From the NCBI GenBank assembly GCA_001025035.1, contig LCZK01000001.1:25984-89983 (forward strand): a stretch of 64,000 nt of DNA, written 5' to 3'. The translations under genes were made by a program, and so were the position numbers. Source of the DNA: Actinobacteria bacterium IMCC26207. GTDB taxonomy: Bacteria > Actinomycetota > Acidimicrobiia > Acidimicrobiales > Microtrichaceae. The notes below the pieces were generated by a model, which searched no databases, was not told the DNA's origin, and saw nothing but the letters and a program-made list of their open reading frames with translations. This document shows, piece by piece, positions 52,376 to 60,715 of this stretch; the stretch's first letter is position 1, and the number at the start of each line of letters is the position of its first letter.

Positions 52376-53263
52376 GTGGAGTCCAATGCTGATGCGCGCA
52401 GTGGCCAAGAGCCTGAGGTGATCACTGCATTTGTGCTTGGCGGTGGCGGCAAGTTGGGCACTGCCGAGGTGGGAATGCTCGAGGCGCTAGCCGAGCAGCG
52501 AATCATTCCCGACCTTGTACTTGGCACCTCGATCGGGGCAATCAACGGCGCTGCAGTTGCATCCGATCCAACAATTGCGGGAGTGAAAAGACTGCGCACC
52601 TTATGGACATCCATGGAGGCCAGTGGCGTGTTTGGCGGCACGGTAGTTGAACGCCTGCGCCATATGGCCAGTGCACGCACCAGCCTGCACTCGAACAGAG
52701 CACTACGAACCCTTCTCGAACAAACACTGCATGAGCAGCGGATCGAGCAACTGCCCGTCCGGTTTGAATGCGTAGCTGCTTGCATCGAGACAGCGGGGGA
52801 GCATTGGTTTACTTCGGGGCCCGTTGTTGATGCAGTTCTTGCCTCGAGTGCTGTCCCCGGACTTCTGCCTCCGGTCCAGATCGGGGATCGGCATTATCTC
52901 GACGGAGGAATTGTTGACTCGATTCCGGTTCAGCGAGCTGTGGAACTTGGGGCGAGCCGAATTTTTGTGCTGCAAGTAGGTCGTATCGAGCAGCCACTTA
53001 CTGTTCCGAAGCGACCACACGAGGTTGCGGTAGTGGCTTTTGAGATTGCAAGAAGACGAAGCTTTACCGTTGCCATGGAAAAGCTTCCTGAAGGCGTTGA
53101 GGTACATGTCTTACCTACGGGAGGGACAGGTCCCCGTCCAAGCGATTTGCGGCAGTTTCGGTATCGCGACTTTTCCGATGTTCATGACCGAATGGTCAGT
53201 GCCAAGAGCGCGAGTCTGCAGTATCTCAAGCTGCACGAACTCAGCGGCGAGGGTCCTCGATGA
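52376..53263 (+). CDS. Patatin-like phospholipase
   Basis: 295 aa starting at GTG 52376. The nucleophile elbow GTSIGAING (GxSxG), the oxyanion hole GGGGKLG and the catalytic Asp in LDGGIVDSIP form the Ser-Asp dyad of patatins. It hydrolyses acyl esters of phospholipids or neutral lipids. It overlaps the next gene (PlsC-like) by ATGA, so lipid turnover and acylation are linked at the level of translation. Confidence 0.93.
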   Translation: MESNADARSGQEPEVITAFVLGGGGKLGTAEVGMLEALAEQRIIPDLVLGTSIGAINGAAVASDPTIAGVKRLRTLWTSMEASGVFGGTVVERLRHMASARTSLHSNRALRTLLEQTLHEQRIEQLPVRFECVAACIETAGEHWFTSGPVVDAVLASSAVPGLLPPVQIGDRHYLDGGIVDSIPVQRAVELGASRIFVLQVGRIEQPLTVPKRPHEVAVVAFEIARRRSFTVAMEKLPEGVEVHVLPTGGTGPRPSDLRQFRYRDFSDVHDRMVSAKSASLQYLKLHELSGEGPR

Positions 53264-54375
53264 CTGCGGGATTGCCACCTCGAGTTGTGCGTCGAGTAGT
53301 TCTGGCTCCGGCAATGATTGCGCTGACAGCGTTCTTGCTGGCAGTCACCCCAGTTGTGTTGCTGGTGCTTGCATTCCTGGTGCGCTTTTTACCGGGCCGT
53401 TGGCGAGCATTGCGCATGTTTTGGTTTCTGCTCGTCTATCTCCTGCGAGAGAGCCTTGGGATCTTTGGACTTCTCTCGCTGTGGGTGCTGAGTGGCTTTG
53501 GCTGGAAGTTGCGTTCCGAGCGGTTTTCTCTCGCCCATATCCGTCTAACTGGCTGGTACTTGCGTGGCCTAGTTGGCTCTGCATCAAAGGTGCTGGGCCT
53601 TTCGCTTGTTACTGAGTCGGTTCCCGATGACCTTGCTCTTGGACCCACCCGTGCTGCGGCCTTGAAGCATCGAGAGGGGGTAACTCCAGTTCGGCCGGTT
53701 CTTGTTTTTAGCCGCCATGCCGGAGCAGGGGATTCCTTCATTTTGGTGCACTTGCTGATCAACATTTACGGGCGGCGACCCCGGATCGTGCTCAAGGATT
53801 TGTTGCAGTTGGATCCCTGCGTCGACATTGTGTTGAACCGCCTACCAAATCGATTTATCAGCCCGAACCCGCCTCCGGGTTCTGGCGTGGTTGAGTCGAT
53901 TGAGAATTTGGCGGCTGACCTTGAATCAGATGGTGCGCTGCTGCTGTTTCCCGAGGGTGGAAACTTCAGCGAACGCCGCAGGAGTCGGGCCATCGAACGA
54001 TTGCGGCAGCAGGGTCTGGACCAAGCGGCGCAGACGGCTGAAGGGTTGGCGCATGTCCTGCCTCCTCGACCTGCGGGTGCTTTTGCTGCAATCGATGCCT
54101 CGCCTGATTCCGATGTCTTGTTTGTGGCGCACACGGGCCTTGAACAACTGTCCACCTTGGGTGATTTGTGGTCGGGGCTTCCTCTAGATCGAGAAGTGCG
54201 CCTGACTTGGTGGACGGTTCGCCATGAGGACATCCCGACTGATCCGAATGAACGCGTGTTGTGGCTGTACGAGTGGTGGGAGCGGATTGATGATTGGATC
54301 GAAGAGCGTCGCGATCCAGCCCATCCAAGCGCACCGCGTCTTGCGCCGGGCGAATTAGTGGTAGCTACGGACTAG
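53260..54375 (+). CDS. PlsC-like lysophospholipid/glycerophosphate acyltransferase
   Basis: 371 aa. N-terminal membrane segments (LAPAMIALTAFLLAVTPVVLLVLAFLVRFL and FWFLLVYLLRESLGIFGLLSL) precede the acyltransferase core, with HX4D as RHAGAGD and FPEGG in place of FPEGT. It transfers an acyl chain to a lysophosphatidate-type lipid. The C-terminal region beyond the core is unusually long and ends hydrophilic. It follows the patatin gene with a 4-bp overlap and precedes a P-type ATPase by 3 bp. Confidence 0.88.
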   Translation: MTAGLPPRVVRRVVLAPAMIALTAFLLAVTPVVLLVLAFLVRFLPGRWRALRMFWFLLVYLLRESLGIFGLLSLWVLSGFGWKLRSERFSLAHIRLTGWYLRGLVGSASKVLGLSLVTESVPDDLALGPTRAAALKHREGVTPVRPVLVFSRHAGAGDSFILVHLLINIYGRRPRIVLKDLLQLDPCVDIVLNRLPNRFISPNPPPGSGVVESIENLAADLESDGALLLFPEGGNFSERRRSRAIERLRQQGLDQAAQTAEGLAHVLPPRPAGAFAAIDASPDSDVLFVAHTGLEQLSTLGDLWSGLPLDREVRLTWWTVRHEDIPTDPNERVLWLYEWWERIDDWIEERRDPAHPSAPRLAPGELVVATD

Positions 54376-54378
54376 TTT

Positions 54379-56835
54379 GTGTCCGTGTCGGATACTCATC
54401 TTCCTGCTGTGTCGGATCCCGTTTCAACAGAGTTGCTGAACGCTGCTTGGACCGTTGCAGGGCTCACCTCTGCAGAGGTAGACCAGCGTGTTGCGGCAGG
54501 CCAGGTCAATACCTTGCCGCATGCCCCTGATCGCACGGTCGGGCAGATTATTCGTGCGAATGTGATCAACCCAGTCAACGGGATCGTCGGATTCATGTTG
54601 GTGCTGATCATTATTGCTGACGGCATTGGGCCGGACATGTTGTTTGGCGGAGTGATTATTACGAACTCGGTCATCGGCATCATCCAAGAATTACGGGCCC
54701 GCTCGGCGCTGAATCGCCTTGCCGTTTTAACTGCCCCTCATGCAGTCCTGATGCGAAACGGTGAGCAGTTCGAGTCAGGTGTCGAAGAGGTCGTGCTTGA
54801 TGACTTGCTGATTCTTGCCCCGGGCGCACAGGTTGTCGTTGATGGCGAAGTAGTTGAGTCCACAGGAATGGAACTCAACGAGTCACTGCTCACCGGCGAG
54901 TCAGACCCGGAACACAAAGCTGTTGGAGCTCAGGTGCTTTCTGGCAGCTTTGTGTCCTCTGGCTCTGGCAAATATCGGGCGCTCAAAATTGGTGCCGATT
55001 CGTATGCGGCGAGTTTGGCTCAGGAGGCACGCAAGTTCTCCCTTGTTAACTCTGAACTTCGCTCCGGAGTGAACAAGATTCTGAAGGTCTTGATGTTGGC
55101 GATTCCACCAATTGCCATTCTGTTGTTCTGGCGACTGATGCAGAGCAACGACGGGGACTGGCGCATCGCTCTGTCAGGGGTAGTGGCCGCCTCTGTTGCA
55201 ATGGTGCCGGATGGATTGGTGTTGTTGACCAGCATTGCGTTCATGGCCGGGGTGATCTCGTTGTCGAAGAAAAACGCGCTTCTGCGTGAGTTGGCCTCGG
55301 TTGAACTCTTGGCCCGGGTCGACACCTTGTGCCTAGACAAGACCGGAACGATTACCACCGGCAACATCGTGGTGGCCGAACTGCTTCCTCTGGGCGAGGA
55401 ATCCGGCTCCAAGGATGACCCGCAAGCCCAGGCAAGCCCTGAGCATCTGTTGGCGGCCGTTGGAGCGAGTGATCCCGACCCCAATGCAACCCAGCAGGCC
55501 ATCGCAAAGGCTTATCCCGAAGCTCCTAGCTGGCAGCTCACGGGCACCGTTCCGTTCTCCTCGGCGCGCAAGTGGTCGGCGGCGCAGTTCAGCCCCGAAT
55601 CAGGGGCGCAACCTATTGCGGTCTACATGGGCGCCCCCGAGTTTTTGTTAGATGAACACGAGTCCGAGATTTCTGCACAAGTTGCCGAGCAGGCTGAGAT
55701 GGGACGTCGCGTCATCCTCCTTGCCACAGCCGCAGAACTCACCGGAGAGAACCTTCCTACAGATCTTGAGCCACGAGCTCTCGTGCTTCTCGAGGACGAG
55801 GTACGCGAGGATGCCCATGAGACCCTGCAGTATTTTGTTGAGCAGGGCGTCACCCTCAAGGTCATCTCCGGGGATCACCCAGGAACTGTTGCAGCAGTAG
55901 CGCGACGAGCGGGAGTGCCAGATGCTGGTACTGGCATCGACGCCCGAGACCTGCCCGAGGATGAGCAGGAACTCGCCGAGTTTGTGGCCCAGCACACAGT
56001 GTTTGGTCGGGTAACTCCTCGGCAAAAGCGGGCAATGGTGAAGGCCCTACAGTCGCAGCACCACGTAGTAGCCATGACTGGCGACGGTGTAAACGATGTG
56101 CTGGCGCTCAAGGATGCCGACATGGGAATCGCTATGGGTTCCGGCTCTGGAGCAAGCCGCTCAGTAGCGCAGCTTGTGCTGATGGATGACAAGTTCTCCT
56201 CGTTGCCGAGCGTGTTGGCAGAAGGCCGACGGGTGATGAACAGCGTGGAGCGCGCCTCGAACCTGTTTATTTACGGAACCGTGTATGCCGTGCTCATCTC
56301 GTTGACGGTGTCTGTGGCGGGAGTGGAGTTCCCGTTCTTGCCTCGGCACCTAACATTGGTGCGGGCTCTCAGCGTAGGAATCCCCGGCGTGTTCTTGGCT
56401 CTAGCTCCGGACCATCGCCGATCTAGGCCCGGGTTTTTGGCTCGCGTCGTGCGCTTCGCAGTACCTGCCGGCCTCATAGCCGGCACTGCCGCCCTCATCG
56501 TGTACTTCACGGCACTGCACACACAGGGATCAAACCTGACTGAGTCTCGAACGGCAGCAACGGTGACCTTGCTTGGGGTTGGCCTTGCCATTCTGGTCAG
56601 GCTTACAGGCAGTCTCCCGTCTTGGCGATGGGCCCTAATATCCGCCATGGGGCTAGGGGTGATACTTGCGCTGACGCTACCTTTTACAAAGAAGTTCTTT
56701 GACCTGGAGTACCCGCCAACCACTGTCTGGCAGGTAATGCTGGTGGTCGTGCTGCTTGCCGGCATCGCCGTTCAGTTTGTCCCTGTTGCGGGAGATACAG
56801 ACGAGTCAGCGTTGCCCGCGAACACTGCTGCGTGA
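54379..56835 (+). CDS. Cation-transporting P-type ATPase (CtpE-like)
   Basis: 818 aa from GTG 54379. The phosphorylation motif is DKTGTIT (Asp320); TGES is present (LLTGESD) as is the hinge GDGVNDVLALKDADMGIAMG. It has 8-10 membrane helices, four near the N-terminus flanking the actuator domain. There are no N-terminal heavy-metal CxxC motifs, so Ca or another light cation is likelier, as for mycobacterial CtpE. Co-transcribed with the two lipid genes; this could link envelope lipids to cation uptake, but that is inference. Confidence 0.9.
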   Translation: MSVSDTHLPAVSDPVSTELLNAAWTVAGLTSAEVDQRVAAGQVNTLPHAPDRTVGQIIRANVINPVNGIVGFMLVLIIIADGIGPDMLFGGVIITNSVIGIIQELRARSALNRLAVLTAPHAVLMRNGEQFESGVEEVVLDDLLILAPGAQVVVDGEVVESTGMELNESLLTGESDPEHKAVGAQVLSGSFVSSGSGKYRALKIGADSYAASLAQEARKFSLVNSELRSGVNKILKVLMLAIPPIAILLFWRLMQSNDGDWRIALSGVVAASVAMVPDGLVLLTSIAFMAGVISLSKKNALLRELASVELLARVDTLCLDKTGTITTGNIVVAELLPLGEESGSKDDPQAQASPEHLLAAVGASDPDPNATQQAIAKAYPEAPSWQLTGTVPFSSARKWSAAQFSPESGAQPIAVYMGAPEFLLDEHESEISAQVAEQAEMGRRVILLATAAELTGENLPTDLEPRALVLLEDEVREDAHETLQYFVEQGVTLKVISGDHPGTVAAVARRAGVPDAGTGIDARDLPEDEQELAEFVAQHTVFGRVTPRQKRAMVKALQSQHHVVAMTGDGVNDVLALKDADMGIAMGSGSGASRSVAQLVLMDDKFSSLPSVLAEGRRVMNSVERASNLFIYGTVYAVLISLTVSVAGVEFPFLPRHLTLVRALSVGIPGVFLALAPDHRRSRPGFLARVVRFAVPAGLIAGTAALIVYFTALHTQGSNLTESRTAATVTLLGVGLAILVRLTGSLPSWRWALISAMGLGVILALTLPFTKKFFDLEYPPTTVWQVMLVVVLLAGIAVQFVPVAGDTDESALPANTAA

Positions 56836-56886
56836 CCTGCGGTAAGTTTTGGCGTCACATCCGAAAAATAACATCACCCGAGAGGA

Positions 56887-57474
56887 ATGAAGATGGCCTT
56901 TGAACTACCGCCACTTCCCTATGCCAAGGATGCCTTGGCCCCACATATTTCAGAAGAGACTCTGGAGTATCACTACGGCAAGCACCATCAGACCTATGTG
57001 ACCAACCTCAACAAAATGGTCGAGGGAACCGACTTCGAGAACTCTTCGCTTGAGGAGGTCATCATGAACTCAGAGGCCGGCGTGTTTAACAACTCGGCTC
57101 AAATCTGGAACCACAGCTTCTACTGGAGCTCGATGGCTCCTGATGGTGGCGGCGCCCCAACGGGAGAGGTTGCCGATGCAATCAATTCTGCTTTTGGTTC
57201 GTACGACACCTTTGTAGAGAAGTTCAAAGAGGCTGCAACCACCCAGTTCGGCTCTGGCTGGGCTTGGCTCGTCGACGCAGGCTCTGGCCTTGAAATCATG
57301 AAGACTGCCAACGCAGATCTTCCCATGAAGCACAATGCCAAGGCCCTGCTCACCATCGATGTTTGGGAACACGCCTACTACATCGATTTCCGTAATGCCC
57401 GACCGAACTACATCGGTACCTTCGTAGACAGCTTGATCAACTGGGATTTTGTTGCTGCGAACATGGCTTCGTAA
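56887..57474 (+). CDS. Iron/manganese superoxide dismutase
   Basis: 195 aa. PLPYAKDALAPHISEETLEYHYGKHHQTYV at the N-terminus, NNSAQIWNHSFYW (metal His), and FGSGWAWLV then LLTIDVWEHAYYIDF at the C-terminus carry the four metal ligands (three His and Asp). The AQIWNH pattern and length lean to the Fe type, but metal use cannot be settled by eye. GAGAGG precedes the start; ATG 56887 is used, ATG 56893 is also possible. A strong hairpin follows 23 bp downstream. It stands alone. Confidence 0.94.
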   Translation: MKMAFELPPLPYAKDALAPHISEETLEYHYGKHHQTYVTNLNKMVEGTDFENSSLEEVIMNSEAGVFNNSAQIWNHSFYWSSMAPDGGGAPTGEVADAINSAFGSYDTFVEKFKEAATTQFGSGWAWLVDAGSGLEIMKTANADLPMKHNAKALLTIDVWEHAYYIDFRNARPNYIGTFVDSLINWDFVAANMAS

Positions 57475-57497
57475 TTGATTTTGTTTGCCTAGACCTT

Positions 57498-57535
57498 GAG
57501 CAGTCGCTGAACCCGCAGGGGTTGAGCGACTGCTC
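57498..57535 (+). terminator. Terminator hairpin after the superoxide dismutase gene
   Basis: GAGCAGTCGCT (57498-57508) pairs with AGCGACTGCTC (57525-57535). An inner stem AACCC/GGGTT surrounds a short loop, with a one-base mismatch between the two stems. No T-run follows. It occupies part of the 170-bp gap before the MFS gene. Confidence 0.65.
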
Positions 57536-57644
57536 GGGTGTCAGGCATTCGCATTGTTCACCCGTTCAGGATTTCCGAAACTTGAGTGCAACCAACTGCT
57601 CCCGCTCAGGTTTCTTGTGAGCCGAGCAGTTCATGAGTATGTAG

Positions 57645-59039
57645 GTGCAGATGTCGGCTGTTAGCGATTCGCCCCCTTCAATCTGGGATGCGAAACACCG
57701 CTTTTTGGTTGCCGGTGTGTTTTGCCTTGTGACCGTGGTTGCCTTCGAGGCCATGGCAATTAGCACGGTCATGCCAATCGTCGAGGATGATCTTGGCGAT
57801 ATCTGGCTGTACGGGTGGGTGTTCTCGGCGTTCTATCTTGGCACCCTGATCGGCGTCGTAGCAGGCGGTCATTGGGCAGATCGAACGCGGCCAGTAGTCC
57901 CGATGATGTTTGGTATCACACTCTTTGTCGTTGGCCTACTTATCGGAGGTTTAGCCCCGGCGATGCCAGTCCTAGTTTTGGGGCGCCTGCTACAGGGGGT
58001 TGGTGCGGGCATCGTCTCGGCAGTGTCATATGTGTGCGTTGGTCGCGGGTTTCCATCCGAGATACACCCCGCTGTGTTCGCCGTGATGTCGACAGCTTGG
58101 GTAGTTCCCTCGCTGATCTCCCCCCTGCTGGCTTCGCTCATTGCCCACAGCTTTGGGTGGCGTTGGGTATTCCTCGGTCTTATTCCCATCACCCTAGTGG
58201 TGGCGGTGGTCGGAGGGTTTGCCGTGGGGAGGATTGGACCGTCTCCACCCAATGAGAGGAATCAGTCCCAAACCCCGACGAGCCAAGTACTGATTCTTGC
58301 CATTGGTTCGGCGCTTCTGTTTGCCGGACTCGCCATGCATATGATCTGGATTGGGCTGATTGTTGCAGCGGTCGGGGTTCTGATTGCTCGACAGGCCTTT
58401 ATTCGGCTGACGCCCCCCGGGACGCTCACTGCGAGACCTCGACTTCCAGCGGCCGTGCTCATTCGTGGCGTCCTTGCTTTCGGGTTTTTTGCTGCCGACA
58501 CGTATATTTCACTTTCGCTGACCTCAGTCCGAGGAGAGTCAACTATCTATGCGGGGGTGGTGCTGATTGCCTCCACTGCTACGTGGACAGCGGGATCTTG
58601 GCTGCAGGTTCACTACGCTAAGAGTCTAGGAACGGGTCGCCTCGTGGGAATCGGCGGTCTGGTCCAGGCCGTAGGTGCGCTGGTCCTTGCAGTTGCTCTT
58701 TGGTCGGTCATTCCCGTGTGGTTCTGGATTCTCGGGTCAGCACTTATGGGGCTCGGCATGGGCATGGCCTATACGGTTCTCTCTGTGGTTGCGCTAGACG
58801 AGGCCGAAGTGGGCTCCGAAGGAGCGGCCTCCTCTGCATTGCAGATGTCCGAGATTCTTGGTGTTGCACTCGGAACGGGCCTAGGTGGAGTCCTGGTCAG
58901 CATGGGCGACCGAATGAGCCTTGACCCTTGGGTCGCACTCGCAGCGGTGTTTGTCATGTCGGCTCTTATGGGTGCGGCCGTACTGGCCTTATCGCCCAGG
59001 CTGTCTCGTCCCGTGGCTGAGCCCGCAGTGGTGCACTAG
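57645..59039 (+). CDS. Major facilitator superfamily drug/metabolite transporter
   Basis: 464 aa, about 14 hydrophobic segments. FEAMAISTVMPIVEDDLGD is typical of the first helix of the DHA2 (14-TMS) group, and motif A appears as GHWADRTRPV. LLQGVGAGIVSAVSYVCVGRGFP follows as the conserved helix 4-5 region. It probably exports drugs or a metabolite with proton exchange. The substrate is unknown. The 3' end overlaps the convergent ParA-type gene by 4 bp. Confidence 0.9.
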   Translation: MQMSAVSDSPPSIWDAKHRFLVAGVFCLVTVVAFEAMAISTVMPIVEDDLGDIWLYGWVFSAFYLGTLIGVVAGGHWADRTRPVVPMMFGITLFVVGLLIGGLAPAMPVLVLGRLLQGVGAGIVSAVSYVCVGRGFPSEIHPAVFAVMSTAWVVPSLISPLLASLIAHSFGWRWVFLGLIPITLVVAVVGGFAVGRIGPSPPNERNQSQTPTSQVLILAIGSALLFAGLAMHMIWIGLIVAAVGVLIARQAFIRLTPPGTLTARPRLPAAVLIRGVLAFGFFAADTYISLSLTSVRGESTIYAGVVLIASTATWTAGSWLQVHYAKSLGTGRLVGIGGLVQAVGALVLAVALWSVIPVWFWILGSALMGLGMGMAYTVLSVVALDEAEVGSEGAASSALQMSEILGVALGTGLGGVLVSMGDRMSLDPWVALAAVFVMSALMGAAVLALSPRLSRPVAEPAVVH

Positions 59040-59818
59040 ATCGCTGGCGGGGATTCAGAAACCTGTATCAAATTCTTGTAGAGCGCGTCGAAGATTCCGA
59101 GCAGGTCCTTTGCTCGATAGCCCAAATCGTGTACTGGTTTGCGATAGCCCACGGCCTCATTCAAGACAGTGCGCTGGGGAACGAACGGGTGCCACACAGA
59201 CTGCTTTCCCATCAGACGGTTGAGCGACTCCTCTTGACGATTGGCCTCAACCGAGGCAGAGGGGGATCGGTTCACGATTACCCCGCCGATATCTAGGTCG
59301 GGATTCAGTTCCGCCCAGACCTCGTCGACTACTTCAAGAACTGCCTCAGCACCGCGAATCGATAGTGCTGACAACTCGACCACTAGGAAAACCAAATCAG
59401 CAGCAGCAAGTCCGGAACGGGTGATCGGGCCAAGCGATGGCGCACAGTCAATCAGCACAAATCGGTAGTTGCTCGCAAGGGGCGCAACTGCCCGGCGAAG
59501 TCGCAGCGCAGACTCGGAGTCGGTTGCGTCACCTTCGCGATCGATCAGGTTTCGACTAGAGGGCAAAACGTCGATTCCAGCACCCCATCCAGAGGTGACC
59601 GTCGCGGCTGCAGCTACGGCAGGGTCCCCAGTCCTCAGCACGTCGCCAACGGACAGGTATTCGTTGCTGGCCTCAACCCCTAGCGCCCATCCAGCACTTC
59701 CCTGCGGGTCAAGGTCAATGACCAAGCATGGGTCACCCGCCCGCTGTGCCGCTGCAGCAAGGCCCAAAGTGATCGTGGTCTTTCCCACGCCACCCTTCTG
59801 ATTCAAGATGGCTGACAC
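59036..59818 (-). CDS. ParA-family ATPase (orphan)
   Basis: About 260 aa. The deviant Walker A is NQKGGVGKTTITLGLAAA with DLDPQGSAGWALG next, and VLIDCAPSLGPITRSGLAAADLVFLVVE carries Walker B. The long open frame starts at 59944, but GTG 59818 or TTG 59827 just before the P-loop avoid overlap with the divergent hydrolase gene. No parB neighbour is seen, so it may position something other than the chromosome, or act with a distant partner. Confidence 0.88.
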   Translation of the reverse strand: MSAILNQKGGVGKTTITLGLAAAAQRAGDPCLVIDLDPQGSAGWALGVEASNEYLSVGDVLRTGDPAVAAAATVTSGWGAGIDVLPSSRNLIDREGDATDSESALRLRRAVAPLASNYRFVLIDCAPSLGPITRSGLAAADLVFLVVELSALSIRGAEAVLEVVDEVWAELNPDLDIGGVIVNRSPSASVEANRQEESLNRLMGKQSVWHPFVPQRTVLNEAVGYRKPVHDLGYRAKDLLGIFDALYKNLIQVSESPPAI

Positions 59819-59918
59819 GGTTCCCAAGGCCCATATCGTGCCACGTTGATGCCCGGAGCTAAAAAGCGGCAAGCAGCAGTGGGCTGACTTTGTTGCTCCC
59901 GGCTGCAATCCTGTCAGC

Positions 59919-60635
59919 ATGAGTTTTTCTGACAGTGCCGCCACAGCCCGCAGCGAGAACGCTGCCGAGCATGTTGGACCAGTTGCAGGATCGCGAGCGG
60001 GGGGTGCCTATTTGGTTCAACCAGATGCGGGAGCCAGCCACGGGGTCTTGTTGCTGCATTCCTGGTGGGGACTGACACGGGGAGTGAAGGATCAGGTTGA
60101 GCGCCTTGCAGACGAGGGGTACACCGTGCTCGCTCCGGACCTCCTCGGCGGGGTCGTGCCACGTGATGCCGAACAAGCTCAGGAACTGTTAGCTGCCTCT
60201 GATCCGAACGCCACGGCGGCACTCATCATGTCCAGCCTGATTGCGTTGCGGGCGAACACGGCAGACCCGCAAGCACCTGTTTCAGTGATCGGGTATTCAA
60301 TGGGCGCATCTTGGGGGCTGTGGTTGGCTACTCGGCTACCGGCCGATGTTGATGCTGTGGTGGCCTACTACGGATCGCAAAACATTGACTTTGATGACTT
60401 GGCCGCACCAGTGCTCGGGCATTTTGCACAGAGCGATCCGCTGGTAAGTGAGGACGATCTTGTTGAGATGCATTCGCGCTTGCTGCTGTCGGAGAAATCC
60501 GTAGACCTGTACCGCTATGAGGGAACGAGCCACTGGTTTGCCGAGAGCGGAGTGGATGGCCACTTCGATGAGACAGCAGCAGACCTTGCCTGGCAGCGGA
60601 CCATTGAGTTTCTTGCGAAGCACGCAAGCTCGTAA
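59919..60635 (+). CDS. Dienelactone hydrolase family protein
   Basis: 238 aa alpha/beta hydrolase. The nucleophile elbow is GYSMGA (Ser rather than the Cys of classical dienelactone hydrolase), the acid lies probably in HFAQSDPLV and the His in GTSHWF. LLHSWWGLTRGVKDQVERLADEGYTVLAPDLLGG is typical of the family. It probably hydrolyses esters or lactones. It is divergent from the ParA gene and ends 25 bp before a strong hairpin. Confidence 0.9.
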   Translation: MSFSDSAATARSENAAEHVGPVAGSRAGGAYLVQPDAGASHGVLLLHSWWGLTRGVKDQVERLADEGYTVLAPDLLGGVVPRDAEQAQELLAASDPNATAALIMSSLIALRANTADPQAPVSVIGYSMGASWGLWLATRLPADVDAVVAYYGSQNIDFDDLAAPVLGHFAQSDPLVSEDDLVEMHSRLLLSEKSVDLYRYEGTSHWFAESGVDGHFDETAADLAWQRTIEFLAKHASS

Positions 60636-60660
60636 CCACCACCACTAACTCGCTTCGTCT

Positions 60661-60692
60661 TGCGAGCGACCCCCTATAGGGGGTCGCTCGCA
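60661..60692 (+). terminator. Bidirectional terminator hairpin sharing a core with 51543-51588
   Basis: TGCGAGCGACCCCC (60661-60674) pairs with GGGGGTCGCTCGCA (60679-60692), loop TATA. It lies at the convergent junction of the dienelactone hydrolase and RHS genes. It is followed by CATAACAGAGCGTGG..TTTTGGGG, similar to the sequence after the earlier hairpin. Confidence 0.85.
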
Positions 60693-60715
60693 TAACAGAG
60701 CGTGGATTTTGGGGG

